A DNA stretch of 64,000 bases from Sulfobacillus thermosulfidooxidans (GCF_001280565.1 NZ_LGRO01000002.1:496001-560000), one strand, 5' to 3'. Counted from the first letter of the stretch, positions 1 to 8,414 are shown. Program-made: numbers and translations. Notes: generated from the letters alone by a model not told the origin.

Positions 1-197
1 CCCAGATATTCCTGGTTGCCTGTCGCCTGCAAAATATTCGCCCCAATATTATAGCCGGATAGGGTGGGAGTATTGATAATCTTGCGCACGGGTCCTGGCA
101 TGTTGCCAATGCTATTGGGGCTGCCACAACCGGCGAGAACGACGCTGACACCCATCAACAAAACTATCTGCCGCCCATGGCGCAACCACAATGACAT
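1..197 (-). CDS. Putative lipoprotein, 3' end outside window
   Basis: Not in frame with any longer gene in the window. Read on the minus strand it starts at ATG 197 (a GTG at 200 is the alternative) behind an AGGAGG site 8 nt away. The first 65 residues start with a basic stretch and a hydrophobic segment ending in LAGC, a classic lipobox. This predicts Sec export, cleavage before the cysteine and lipid anchoring on the outer face of the membrane. The visible mature part is short and unrecognised, so no function is offered. The gene runs off the left edge of the window. Confidence 0.7.
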   Translation of the reverse strand, partial: MSLWLRHGRQIVLLMGVSVVLAGCGSPNSIGNMPGPVRKIINTPTLSGYNIGANILQATGNQEYL

Positions 198-273
198 CAC
201 GCTCGCCTCCTCTTGCCCTATATATATCGGTTGAGGAGCGAACTATGTTAGCCAGGTCGACAGGTCTTGAACC

Positions 274-612
274 TCATTTTCCTTTCAACGGGTTGCGCGG
301 CAAGGAGAAATCTTCAAAAGCAAATCCTCGTGTCAACATAATCCAAAATAATAACAGATCTGCTTGAAGAGAATACCGAGGAAAACGCCATGTTGCCGGT
401 CGATTTTGTTCAATAAATAAATGGCCGTACCAAGCGAACCCATAACCCATGACAAGGGCAAGCAATAAATACCAAGCGTTAAAGGTTAGAAGAGCCAGCA
501 AAATCGCAATCAACGCCGTGCCAGTGCCAATGAAATGGGTGAGACGCGTAGCGGACTTTTGGTGCTGCGCAAGATAATATGGCCAAAACTCTTCAAATGA
601 ATGCATTCTCAT
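274..612 (-). CDS. Mpo1-like / DUF962 family membrane protein
   Basis: 112 residues with the pattern of the Mpo1-like (DUF962) family: YYLAQHQ and RLTHFIGT near the N terminus, then AWYGHLFIEQNRPAT. The conserved histidines sit at the membrane edges, with two hydrophobic segments at about residues 30-60 and one at 80-95. Yeast Mpo1 is an iron-dependent dioxygenase of 2-hydroxy fatty acids; the role in bacteria is not established, so a lipid-oxidation role is inference. The ATG at 612 follows GAGGTG at 8 nt. It stands alone between the lipoprotein fragment and a terminator. Confidence 0.75.
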   Translation of the reverse strand: MRMHSFEEFWPYYLAQHQKSATRLTHFIGTGTALIAILLALLTFNAWYLLLALVMGYGFAWYGHLFIEQNRPATWRFPRYSLQADLLLFWIMLTRGFAFEDFSLPRNPLKGK

Positions 613-704
613 CTGTTTTTCACCTCATCATAATATTTCGCGAGAATCGCGGAAAATCCTTCCTTAGAGAGGCACAGACTAGCAATTTGATCTATTTTTT
701 TCCA

Positions 705-737
705 TAAAAAATGAGAGCAGCGAAATACTGCTCTCAT
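705..737 (-). terminator. Rho-independent terminator after the 3D-domain gene
   Basis: Arms 728-737 and 711-720 form a perfect 10-bp stem (ATGAGAGCAG type) with a 7-nt loop, followed on the minus strand by a run of six T. It lies 15 nt past the stop of the peptidoglycan-binding/3D gene. Confidence 0.9.
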
Positions 738-751
738 TGTCTAATGCGAAA

Positions 752-1882
752 TTACTTGCCTAGAACATAGACGGTAACGGGCTCAATGCCAAAGTTGGAG
801 ACGGTTTGAGAATTGGCATCCATGAATATGTCAATTCGGTGTCCCACAATCGCTCCACCTGTATCCATTGCGCGGCCTAAAAATCCGCCGGCCGGCAAAT
901 TGGGATCGGTGTATCCGGTCACGTACACGTAGGATTTTAATGGAATGAGTGATGGATCCACAGCAATCATTCCCGGTTCCAAAGGTTGGCCAAATGCATC
1001 GACCGGTCCGTAGGGGTAGTTGTCTTTAAGACTCGGACCATATGCCGTTGCGCGCATATGATAGACCGCAATCACGGGGCGGCCATCAATCGTGCTGGGC
1101 GTAGAGGAAGACGACGAGGACACTTGCGACGCGTCTGATACGTTAGCCGCTTGGGTGCCTTGGGTGTTCTGACTGGAGGTCGTGTTGCTGACACTTGTTT
1201 GTGCCGTATTTGCAGCGGTCAGATCAGTATTGGGCGCTAAAATTCCGAGACCAATCAAAATCTGTTTCCAGGTATCATATGTGGTTACACCCGAAGGGGT
1301 CAGTCCCTGAGCTCGCTGAAAAGCTTCCACCGCTGCCTGGGTTTTAGGTCCAAAAATTCCATCTGTCGGTCCCACTTGAGTATACCCCAGTAACTTTAGG
1401 TCAGCTTGTAGCGTCGCCACCCAATGTCCTTGGGAACCGATGGAGAGTTTCTGATAAAGTGCTGGATGTTCTTGTGCATTAATGGGAGGCACATTGACGG
1501 AGAATGTCATAGGACCGGTGTAACGCGGAGTCAGATTAAACCCAGCTAAAATATCTTGCCAAACGGGCGGACTGGTCACTCCTGTAGGAGCAAACCCGTT
1601 ATTTTCCTGGAAGGCCTTAAGAGCCGCCAGCGTTTTGGGTCCAAAGATTCCATCATCCGTTCCGACACTGTGGTATCCCAATAAATAGAGATCGGCTTGT
1701 AGTGTGGCCACCCAGTGTCCCACGCTCCCTTGTTGGAGCACTTGATTCATGGCAGGATGTTGCTGCGCTAACATTTGAGTGGTTTCGGGAATTGAGGCAG
1801 CTTCAGCAGATCCAGAAATCATCATACCGAGTGCTGCAGTCGCCCCAGTCATTAGGGCTCCGGCAAGAAAACGATAATGCAT
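752..1882 (-). CDS. Secreted cell-wall protein: two peptidoglycan-binding domains plus 3D domain
   Basis: 376 residues from ATG 1882, which has AGGGGAG 8 nt upstream; an in-frame TTG at 1903 lies before that site and is less likely. It has a signal peptide of about 30 residues ending near SAEA. Two PG_binding_1 repeats follow, each with the pattern W-V-A-T-L-Q-A-D-L..LGY..G..DGIFGPKT..A. A Ser/Thr/Gln-rich linker leads to a C-terminal 3D domain, with AVDPSLIPL and AMDTGGAIVGHRIDIFM carrying the aspartates that name the domain. 3D proteins resemble MltA-type lytic transglycosylases, so wall cleavage or remodelling is likely. The c-di-AMP riboswitch directly upstream fits a wall-hydrolase role. 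Confidence 0.88.
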   Translation of the reverse strand: MHYRFLAGALMTGATAALGMMISGSAEAASIPETTQMLAQQHPAMNQVLQQGSVGHWVATLQADLYLLGYHSVGTDDGIFGPKTLAALKAFQENNGFAPTGVTSPPVWQDILAGFNLTPRYTGPMTFSVNVPPINAQEHPALYQKLSIGSQGHWVATLQADLKLLGYTQVGPTDGIFGPKTQAAVEAFQRAQGLTPSGVTTYDTWKQILIGLGILAPNTDLTAANTAQTSVSNTTSSQNTQGTQAANVSDASQVSSSSSSTPSTIDGRPVIAVYHMRATAYGPSLKDNYPYGPVDAFGQPLEPGMIAVDPSLIPLKSYVYVTGYTDPNLPAGGFLGRAMDTGGAIVGHRIDIFMDANSQTVSNFGIEPVTVYVLGK

Positions 1883-1904
1883 TAAACAATCTCCCCTCAA
1901 CAAT

Positions 1905-2035
1905 TTTGCCTCCGGAGTTAGCTGACGGGTTAGGGCGCGGAGAGTGGCCCCTTCGACCGAAAACTGTCGAATTCACCCCAGATTTGGATCCCCCGGTTGT
2001 TGAATCATCAACAATTTGGCTGGCGTCAGTTTAGG
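1905..2035 (-). promoter_or_regulatory. c-di-AMP riboswitch (ydaO-yuaA class)
   Basis: The minus-strand leader contains the hallmark blocks of the ydaO/yuaA RNA in order: CGGGGGATCCA, GGGGTGAAT, GGGCCACTCT, and CCCGTCAGCTAACTCCGG close to the start codon. A stem-loop (TTGTTGATGATTCAACAA) sits in the variable arm. The class binds cyclic di-AMP and usually turns off genes for wall hydrolases and potassium or osmolyte uptake. Here it controls the 3D-domain cell-wall gene. The 3' end of the aptamer is about 20 nt from the AGGGGAG site, so an effect on translation or on an overlapping terminator is possible; I could not decide which. Confidence 0.9.
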
Positions 2036-2273
2036 AAAGATTGGACAACCTGTCAGATGCCATAATGCTGGTTATCCTTGCGTTTTGCCCCACCCGCTGT
2101 CCCTTTTCAAGACAATCGCAATATTTGTCCATGATTGCGCTATCATACCAATTTTTAGCGCACAGGGTTTAAAGCGATGTGGGAAAGACCGCAAAAAATG
2201 ACGTTTGGGCGAGATATTTGCTATCCTCTGGGATTTGACTGGAAGAAACATGTCACAAATTGGATCGGACAAC
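2036..2273. other. Intergenic region upstream of the riboswitch
   Basis: No convincing gene. Short frames here (61 and 71 codons) have no ribosome-binding site and no familiar sequence. On the minus strand a TATGAT at about 2143 could be a -10 box for the riboswitch transcript, but no good -35 is visible. No terminator is evident after the GtrA gene that ends at 2274. Confidence 0.4.
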
Positions 2274-2699
2274 TTACGTAAATACAATGAGTTTCATCAT
2301 AATAAAACTTGTTAGGGAAGCTAAAAACATCGCTGCCAATTTAGCAATATTGTTGGCCATGACATGGGGAATGGCATGAATCTGCAAGACTAAAGGAGCA
2401 ATTAACCACAAAATTAAATCGTTTACCACAATATTAATTAGTGACTGCACAATAAACAAAACGCGTTGACGCAGCGCTTCTTTCCCATGCTTTTTAACAT
2501 TCTGGCGAAATGTCCAGCGACTATTCCAAATATAGCTGTTAAGGATTGCAGCCATTACCGCTAACGTGTTATACACCACGAGCTGATCGACATTCCGTGT
2601 AGGAATGAGCCAATACAACCCATTAAAAACTAATAGATCGATTATGGCATTCCCCAATCCGACCGATACGAATTGGATAAATTGCCATAGCCGACTCAT
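2274..2699 (-). CDS. GtrA-family membrane protein
   Basis: 141 residues starting MSRLWQF, with four hydrophobic segments and the GtrA fingerprint: FVSVGLGNAIIDL near the N terminus and the NSYIWNSRWTF motif in the middle. GtrA-like proteins are small four-helix membrane proteins associated with transfer or flipping of lipid-linked sugars. The start ATG (2699-2697) overlaps the stop of the upstream glycosyltransferase as ATGA, so the two are translationally coupled. They probably act together on a glycolipid or wall polysaccharide. Confidence 0.85.
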   Translation of the reverse strand: MSRLWQFIQFVSVGLGNAIIDLLVFNGLYWLIPTRNVDQLVVYNTLAVMAAILNSYIWNSRWTFRQNVKKHGKEALRQRVLFIVQSLINIVVNDLILWLIAPLVLQIHAIPHVMANNIAKLAAMFLASLTSFIMMKLIVFT

Positions 2700-3826
2700 T
2701 GATGTCCCTTTACGTGGCGAATCGCCGCCTCGTAGAGCGCCTCGAGTTCTTGCGTAGGTTCTTTCCATCCCCATTTCTCCGCTTCTTGGCGCGCCTTCAC
2801 TCCAAGATCCGCCAGTAAAGTCCGGTCCTTCATCAATTCGCTTACCAATTGGGCTAATTGGTACGGTTGGGTACTCGGAAATAGTCTTCCTGCCCCACTG
2901 GGATCAATGAGTTCATGCGACGGTCCAGATTCCGCGGCCACAATGGGCAACCCCGAAGCCATCGCTTCTAATAACACCAAGCCTAACGTTTCTGTCGTAC
3001 TCGGGAACACAAAAAAGTCTGCCGAGGCATATGCGCTTGCCAATTCTTCGCCTAAGAGTTTTCCGACAAATGTCGTAGGAGTCCGCTCAAAGCGCTGTTT
3101 AAAATAATCGACAGCCGGCCCATCACCGACCAAAGCCAGGTGCACACCGGGATTGCCTGGAAACAAAGATAATAACCGTTCTAATCCTTTTTCTTTAGCA
3201 ATGCGTCCCACGTATAACGCAATGAGCCGATCAGCATGTCCACCGGTTAACCGTTGGCGCATGGCTTCGTTCCGGTGACGCGGATGAAATCCTGAGAGAT
3301 CCACGCCTCGTCGCCACAGCCGCGCGTTTTTGATTCCATGCTGCGTAATTTCTTTCATAATGGCTTCAGATGTCGCCAAATTATACACAGCCTGGTTATG
3401 TAACATGCGCAAAAGTCCCCAGATTGCAGGCTTGGTAAATCCCAAATGGTAGAAGTCGGCATATTGCGCAATATTTGTATGATACGATGCCACTAATGGA
3501 TATTGGCGGCGGCGCGCCGCATATACGCCTGCAATGCCTAAGACAAACGGATTCACCACATGAACCACATCGGGACGAAATTCATCGAGAAATTTTTGGA
3601 CGCGAGGCAAGGGAATGCCCCAAGGCTTTCCTCCATAGACAAAAGACACGGAAAATGTGGGTACGGATTTTACCGGAATCCCTTCAAAAACAGGTTCTCC
3701 GCCACAAGGAGCCACAATAAATAATTCGTGTCCCATCCGTTTAAGTTCCCGGACTGTTTCCGTAATCCGGGTTACCACCCCATCCGTGGACGGCCGCCAT
3801 GTTTCTGTAACAAATGCAATTCTCAT
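2696..3826 (-). CDS. GT4-family glycosyltransferase
   Basis: About 376 residues from ATG 3826; an in-frame TTG at 3841 is possible because neither start has a strong ribosome-binding site. The N-terminal Rossmann half begins MRIAFVTETWRPSTDGVV with the nucleotide-binding and acceptor loops. The C-terminal half shows LYVGRIAKEKGLERL and the GT4 signature FPSTTETLGLVLLEAMASGLP with the EX7E pair. It resembles alpha-mannosyl or glucosyl transferases that build membrane glycolipids (PimB/MgtA/SQD2-like); the exact sugar is not deducible. It is coupled to the GtrA gene downstream. Confidence 0.85.
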   Translation of the reverse strand: MRIAFVTETWRPSTDGVVTRITETVRELKRMGHELFIVAPCGGEPVFEGIPVKSVPTFSVSFVYGGKPWGIPLPRVQKFLDEFRPDVVHVVNPFVLGIAGVYAARRRQYPLVASYHTNIAQYADFYHLGFTKPAIWGLLRMLHNQAVYNLATSEAIMKEITQHGIKNARLWRRGVDLSGFHPRHRNEAMRQRLTGGHADRLIALYVGRIAKEKGLERLLSLFPGNPGVHLALVGDGPAVDYFKQRFERTPTTFVGKLLGEELASAYASADFFVFPSTTETLGLVLLEAMASGLPIVAAESGPSHELIDPSGAGRLFPSTQPYQLAQLVSELMKDRTLLADLGVKARQEAEKWGWKEPTQELEALYEAAIRHVKGHQ

Positions 3827-4194
3827 ATCTTCAACGCCCAAAAGTGCGTTTTTTGCACACTCAATCCCACCATGTATCTATGTTGACCCAAATATTCTTT
3901 GAACCAGCATAGTATATCATAGCCGATCTGTCCTGTCCTTTCCGCCTTCTGATCGCGTAAATCCCAATTGTTCGTAATATTCATCATCGATAGTCAGTTT
4001 CCATTGAGGCCATAATCCTCTCGAGAAAGGCATTCCACCAGACTCCATAAAGGCCCCAAAAAGACTCCTGTACGCTAAATTCATCTCATGGCTACCTGAG
4101 GGCATGTCTGGGCGTCTTTCACAATGCTATCTACCAGGACTTTTCCATCGCCTCGAGATATGTCACAATAGAAGAAAATCGAGGAGGCGAAATT
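3827..4194. other. Intergenic region with one doubtful small reading frame
   Basis: Between the glycosyltransferase start and the YtxH gene. A 62-codon minus-strand frame (4105-3917) has a plausible composition but no ribosome-binding site, so it is not called. A small hairpin (GTGCaaaaaaCGCAC type) lies at about 3846-3861, and TATACT/TATGAT boxes near 3915 could be the -10 of the glycosyltransferase promoter. An AGGAGG at about 4181-4188 belongs to the YtxH gene. Confidence 0.4.
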
Positions 4195-4464
4195 ATGAAC
4201 GATCGCACATGGGATCGGTTAAGCGGATTAGTTGTAGGAGCCGCATTAGGCGTGCTCGCAGGAATACTTTTAGCTCCCAGCGCTGGCGCGGAAACTCGGG
4301 GCAGCATAAAAAAGAAAACGCAGGATTCCTTAGATCAAATTCAAAAGAATGTACGTGATATTCGCGAATCGTTAACGCAAAAAGGACAAGCTTTATTTAA
4401 AAAATCCGTAACCGAGATTCCGCTCGATGACAGTGAGGATCCTCACGAGGATCAAGGTGCATGA
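4195..4464 (+). CDS. YtxH-domain protein
   Basis: 89 residues. One N-terminal hydrophobic, glycine/alanine-rich segment (GLVVGAALGVLAGILLAPSAG) is followed by a charged helical tail with KKKTQD and IRESLTQKG. This is the YtxH pattern: a single membrane anchor ending LLAPxxG and an amphipathic cytoplasmic helix, often linked to general stress regulons in Bacillus. The start follows AGGAGGCGAAATT. Its stop overlaps the start of the next gene as ATGA, so the pair is coupled. Confidence 0.85.
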   Translation: MNDRTWDRLSGLVVGAALGVLAGILLAPSAGAETRGSIKKKTQDSLDQIQKNVRDIRESLTQKGQALFKKSVTEIPLDDSEDPHEDQGA

Positions 4465-4886
4465 CCATAAGCACCGCCTTAACGATTATTGCTATTTGTT
4501 TTGTCATCCTAACGTTAATTGTCGTCGGGCTCGGTGTCATGCTTATCATCGTAACTTTACGCGTCATCCGTCTAGAAAAGACCATTACACAGGAAGTATC
4601 TGTTCTTCGCCGGCAATTGGGGGAATTGATTCAAACGGCCCGGGAATCATCTTCCCGGCTTGGACAAACCGTTCAGGAATTTAAGGCTTCGGCGTATCGC
4701 ATAGGACTGATTGCTACAAGCATTGCCGGACTCATCGAATCCCGTAAGGCGAAAACCCTCAAAGCTTCACGACCGAAAACCAAAGTACGTCCATGGTGGT
4801 TATCGACACTGGCCTTAGGTTATTCATTGTGGCACAAAAGACGCAAAACCAAACAGTCTCCCCCATCATCCAGTATCCCGTCGTAA
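4461..4886 (+). CDS. DUF948-family membrane protein
   Basis: 141 residues. The N-terminal transmembrane helix (about 5-32) is rich in Ile and Val. A helical region follows with the DUF948 look (RLEKTITQEVSVLRRQLGELIQ and then SSRLGQTVQEF), and the C terminus is basic (KTLKASRPKTK, HKRRKTKQ). The function of DUF948 is unknown; pairing with a YtxH protein is common in Bacillota. It overlaps the upstream gene by 4 nt. Confidence 0.75.
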   Translation: MTISTALTIIAICFVILTLIVVGLGVMLIIVTLRVIRLEKTITQEVSVLRRQLGELIQTARESSSRLGQTVQEFKASAYRIGLIATSIAGLIESRKAKTLKASRPKTKVRPWWLSTLALGYSLWHKRRKTKQSPPSSSIPS

Positions 4887-4889
4887 TGG

Positions 4890-4951
4890 CAGGCCTTCCT
4901 TGAACTCAGAACTCTCATCAACGGATGCGATGTTCTGCCGGGGAAGGCCTG
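4890..4951 (+). terminator. Long-loop inverted repeat after DUF948, possible terminator
   Basis: Perfect 10-bp arms (4890-4899 and 4942-4951, CAGGCCTTCC / GGAAGGCCTG) around a 42-nt loop begin 4 nt after the stop codon. The downstream sequence TGTTTGCTGTTCTT is T-rich but not a clean T run, so termination is likely but not certain. Confidence 0.45.
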
Positions 4952-5045
4952 TGTTTGCTGTTCTTAGCAAAAAATTTCCTGCTGGGTCACCCCAAGCCGT
5001 CTTTCCACATAGGGTGAAACAACAGGAATTCGCACGGGAGGGATC

Positions 5046-5324
5046 ATGATGCCAAACAATATCCGCGATAAATCAGACCCCTGGCACGTCGATATTCTCA
5101 TCCAATTTTTGCAACAAACATTGGTCACTTTAGCTGAGGACTATCATCAAAAGCCTAATCCGCGAAACTTTTATCAAACGATTACCTTGCTGCATGATGT
5201 GCTCGATGCCTTAACCGTACAAATTCCGGACATGTATCCATTAACATTACGACGCCGGGATTGTCATCCGCATCTCCATGCGAAACAGTTGAAGAACCAT
5301 ATTGTGCAAACTAAACGCGAGTGA
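5046..5324 (+). CDS. Small protein of unknown function
   Basis: 92 residues, not recognised. The start ATG (5046, or the adjacent ATG at 5049) follows GGGAGGG closely, so it looks genuinely translated. The sequence is hydrophilic with a leucine-rich helix (DILIQFLQQTLVTLAEDY) and a basic C terminus. There is no signal or membrane segment. Its last 78 bases overlap the 3' end of the convergent Nudix gene. A small soluble helical protein is all that can be said. Confidence 0.6.
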   Translation: MMPNNIRDKSDPWHVDILIQFLQQTLVTLAEDYHQKPNPRNFYQTITLLHDVLDALTVQIPDMYPLTLRRRDCHPHLHAKQLKNHIVQTKRE

Positions 5325-5816
5325 GGGAGCCTCTTCCCAGGGATAGAAACGGGCTTCTTGCGCATCCGTTCCAGCTTGCAATTGTCCCCCGATGGGATGC
5401 CCGCGGAAAAATGTAATGATCGTATCATTACTAGGTGTTGACCAAGTTCCAAACTGTCTATCCAACGATACAACGAGCCCGGTTTCTTCTTCAACCTCTC
5501 GCACTGCGGCGTCGGCGACACTTTCCCCCAGTTCAATCCCGCCGCCAGGAAAGGTTAATCCTCCAACAAAAGGCGGATACCGGCGTGTCACCAATAAAAT
5601 TTCCTTACGCGACGGTTCAAAAACCAATACCGCCACCGCAGGTAATGCCCGTTCCCAATAAACGAAACCACAATGAGAGCAATAGCGACGTTCCCGCCCA
5701 TCCCACGTGTGATTTAACAAGGGTTCGCGACATAATGGACAATAGATCCATTGACTAGCCGGGGCATGCCGCCATTGCACAAAATTATTTGGCTTTTCTT
5801 CGTTCGCGTCTGACAT
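5247..5816 (-). CDS. Nudix hydrolase with N-terminal zinc ribbon
   Basis: About 189 residues from ATG 5816 (a GTG lies 9 nt upstream). An N-terminal zinc ribbon has CPLC and CSHC about 20 residues apart, followed by a complete Nudix box: GGIELGE, then RE and EEETG at the right spacing. The glutamates bind the divalent metal for hydrolysis of a nucleoside diphosphate linked to another group. The architecture resembles NudC/YjaD-like enzymes, but the zinc ribbon and core together are too short for full NudC. Substrate unknown. The 3' ends of this gene and the 92-residue gene overlap by 78 bp. Confidence 0.85.
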   Translation of the reverse strand: MSDANEEKPNNFVQWRHAPASQWIYCPLCREPLLNHTWDGRERRYCSHCGFVYWERALPAVAVLVFEPSRKEILLVTRRYPPFVGGLTFPGGGIELGESVADAAVREVEEETGLVVSLDRQFGTWSTPSNDTIITFFRGHPIGGQLQAGTDAQEARFYPWEEAPSLAFSLHNMVLQLFRMEMRMTIPAS

Positions 5817-6148
5817 ATACGTCACCGTTGCTATTGTAGCAGTTTATGACGCCGTGGATAAAGGTGTAAGATGGCAAATTACACCCAGAGGTTTAACTGG
5901 CAAAGTTAACATTTTGATAACTCGCAGTCATCGCCGTCGATACTCATCTTGATATGTCAACCCAGGCCGTGCCACGCTCAGTAACTCGGGCCCATTGTCC
6001 TAGGATGGCCCGTAAAAATAAGGCGGTCTGCCAAAGAGGGAGGTCTCATGACTGACCAGTAAGCGTTTCATGGCCTCTTTGCGCACTGACAAGCAATGAC
6101 CACGTGTGCCATCATTTCAACAGGGTCATCATGGCCCCACGCGGTTGA
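5817..6148. other. Intergenic region, no gene seen
   Basis: No open frame with a ribosome-binding site. An imperfect hairpin (CGGGCCCAT / ATGGCCCG, one bulge) lies at about 5988-6014 and could be the end of a transcript. Nothing else was recognised. Confidence 0.4.
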
Positions 6149-6742
6149 TCAGTCATCACTTCCTTCACGCCAAGACGACGATTGCGTATTTTCCAAATGG
6201 GCTTTCAAGGTCTTCAGCTCTTGACCCATGCCCTGCATTTGATCTTCTGCCATAGCCAGAAACTTTATAAGTTCTGGTTGACGTTCATGGTCAATTTCCA
6301 TAATGTGGCGCACCTCATTATATAGATCGAGCGCCCGGTCCAGTTCCTTGCGGACACTTTCCATCCGGTCCAATAATTGATTCCGATATTCCTGGGCCTT
6401 TTCGTCCTTCAGTAAAGTATTCAATAATTGCAAGAGGACCGGATCATCAGTGGAAATACGCACCATGATCGACTGTCCTTTAAAATCTTGTGCCGCCTGA
6501 ATCCACGTCAACGGATCGGGAACGGGGACCCCCCGAATAAATCCCTGCCATGGAGCCAAGGGAATCTCAATACGCCGATGAATAGACATTGCCATACTTA
6601 AGGCATAGTCTTCTTTTAATTGATAAACAAAACGTGTCCGACTCGGATCCGCCATTAGGTAACCAATAATGGTTTGAATCAGAGGGTTTTGTTGGGCGAT
6701 TCTCCCTATATAAACAAGGACTTTTTGATTATCTGTGCCCAA
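6149..6742 (-). CDS. Uncharacterised 197-residue protein
   Basis: Starts at TTG 6742 behind AAAGGAGGG about 10 nt away, which makes the unusual start believable. The N-terminal half (about 1-110) is a mixed alpha/beta region with a tryptophan-rich stretch (APWQGFI, DPLTWIQAAQDF). The C-terminal half (about 115-190) is charged and helical with coiled-coil character (RMESVRKELDRALDLYNEV, then MGQELKTLKAHLENT). There is no signal or membrane helix. I do not recognise a family. The leader carries a perfect 10-bp inverted repeat at 6812-6842. Confidence 0.7.
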   Translation of the reverse strand: MGTDNQKVLVYIGRIAQQNPLIQTIIGYLMADPSRTRFVYQLKEDYALSMAMSIHRRIEIPLAPWQGFIRGVPVPDPLTWIQAAQDFKGQSIMVRISTDDPVLLQLLNTLLKDEKAQEYRNQLLDRMESVRKELDRALDLYNEVRHIMEIDHERQPELIKFLAMAEDQMQGMGQELKTLKAHLENTQSSSWREGSDD

Positions 6743-7562
6743 AAAAGTATACCCTCCTTTCCCTTATACGATGCCAAACACATCTATCCTTATATCAGTA
6801 TCAGGGTTCCCACTTGCTGTCTCTTCAATCATGACAGCAAGTTCCAGTTTTTATATGAAAGATTTCTTGAAATATCCTTGTAGAAATAGAAAAATCTCGC
6901 TTTGCCCCAGAACAGCTTGCATGTTGCCGAGTTTGGGGATAATCACGTTGCGGACACGCTAAACACGTGTCCGCGACAGCCGTTATTTATCGTTCCGAAA
7001 GAAGACACTATACACCCTTTTATGTACAAAAACACCCATCCTCTCGCCCCTTCGTCAACACGGGAGAGACGGTCCCAATGGATGTTCATCACCATAGCTC
7101 CTCCATGGACGATGCCTTTTTTTCATCTTTATTCTTATGATATCATTGCTTTTAAAGTAATGCCAAGTTTCGTTCATCAAAGCTCCTTGGGTTCTGGTCC
7201 ACAAAGAATCTTGCGCACAATAAACTGATGTTGACGACATAACGGCAAGAGATTTCAATCTCATTCCCAATTCAACTCAAAGAGGGCGACAAACGGGTTT
7301 GCTGTTAGAAAATTCGGGGAAAAATGGTACAGCTTAGGTAAATGCGGTGCTACGCTCTTGCCAAGCCTTGTATAATAAATATACAATCTCGACTACTTCT
7401 TATAGCGAGATTCAAATTTGGCAGGAGAATCACGACCTAACGCGAATAATATGTTAACGGCTGGTAGCGGCTTCGAACCTTGAGGATCGCTATTCCATAT
7501 CATGGAGGTATACACGTTGATACCTCGGCCGCATTTGAGCCATGGAGAAAGGAGCGGCGGCC
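6743..7562. other. 820-bp region without a gene, rich in hairpins
   Basis: Short frames here lack ribosome-binding sites and family signals. Three hairpins stand in a row. 6812-6842 has perfect 10-bp arms ACTTGCTGTC / GACAGCAAGT. About 6905-6938 pairs CCCCAGAAC with GTTTGGGG, with one bulge. 6947-6977 is a 12-bp stem with one wobble around GCGGACACG / CGTGTCCGC. Further right, 7368-7386 is a palindrome (TTGTATA..TATACAA) containing a TATAAT box, and a GAGGTAT / ATACCTC hairpin lies at about 7505-7527, upstream of the 7563 gene. Confidence 0.5.
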
Positions 7563-8414
7563 ATGAAAACATTGACTGAGAGAGAAATTAAAGCTTTGAT
7601 TCGTCTCTTGGGGGATGATGATATCAAGACGGCGCAAATAGCCCGACAGCGATTGATCGAATCTCGTCAGGAGGCTCAGCCATATCTGGAAGAAGCCAGA
7701 ACGTCTTTGGATCCACATGTTCGGACGCGGGTCTATAGTATTCTCGAACGACTTCGTCTTGACGAACTGGGAGAACGCTTCCAACGTTTTGCGGCCATGC
7801 CGTCCGCTTGGATCGACCTAGAAGAAGGTGCCTTTCTCATTGCTGAATCCGGATACCCGACAATTAATCGCCAACATTATCGAGACATGCTGGATTCCAT
7901 GGCCCAAGAATTTAAAGTTCACATGGATCAGCACAATCTCAAAGGTCGTGAACTCATCGAGAGTTTAAATCACTATTTCTTTGATGAGCTCGGCTTTACG
8001 GGAAATAAAGAAGCCTACTATGATCCCGATAACAGCTATCTCAACCAGGTGTTGGATCGTCGGTTAGGGATTCCCATTAGTTTGTCTTTAGTCTACCTAT
8101 TGATTGCCCGTCGTTTACGCATCCCAGTGGTCGGCATCAGCATGCCCGGACACTTTCTCCTCCAATATAACGATAGCCTTTTCATTGATGCCTTTGAAAA
8201 AGGCCAATTGTTGAACCGGGGCGAATGTGTTCAATTTCTCATGACCAATGGTTTTGGCTTCCATCCAGCGTATTTAAGTCCGACTCCCACGCGTTTTATG
8301 CTTGTTCGCATGTTGACCAATCTTATTCAAATCTATAGCACGCAAGATCCGGATCGTGCCGATTCCTTAAGCGCGTTTCGGGATATGTTAACCCAGTCTT
8401 ATGCTAAAGTCTGA
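7563..8414 (+). CDS. SirB1/transglutaminase-like family protein
   Basis: 283 residues from ATG 7563, chosen because AAAGGAG lies 11 nt upstream; the ATG at 7542 precedes that site. Residues 1-80 are helical and repeat-like. The core then matches the SirB1 / Transglut_core2 family: LIAESGYPTINRQHY, LNHYFFDELGFTGN, YYDPDNSYLNQVLDRRLGIP and VGISMPGHFLL. The usual catalytic cysteine of transglutaminases is not obvious, as in much of this family, so it may be non-enzymatic. It overlaps the EamA transporter gene by 14 nt. Confidence 0.8.
   Translation: MKTLTEREIKALIRLLGDDDIKTAQIARQRLIESRQEAQPYLEEARTSLDPHVRTRVYSILERLRLDELGERFQRFAAMPSAWIDLEEGAFLIAESGYPTINRQHYRDMLDSMAQEFKVHMDQHNLKGRELIESLNHYFFDELGFTGNKEAYYDPDNSYLNQVLDRRLGIPISLSLVYLLIARRLRIPVVGISMPGHFLLQYNDSLFIDAFEKGQLLNRGECVQFLMTNGFGFHPAYLSPTPTRFMLVRMLTNLIQIYSTQDPDRADSLSAFRDMLTQSYAKV

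Noticed and set aside
3917-4105. 62-codon minus-strand frame
   Set aside because: Composition is plausible but there is no ribosome-binding site or known family. Left as undecided intergenic DNA.
6902-7228. 108-codon plus-strand frame in the hairpin-rich gap
   Set aside because: No start signal, low-complexity mixture of residues, and it runs through two inverted repeats.
7400-7500. tRNA-like GGTTCGAAG motif
   Set aside because: The bases around it cannot form a T stem or an acceptor stem.
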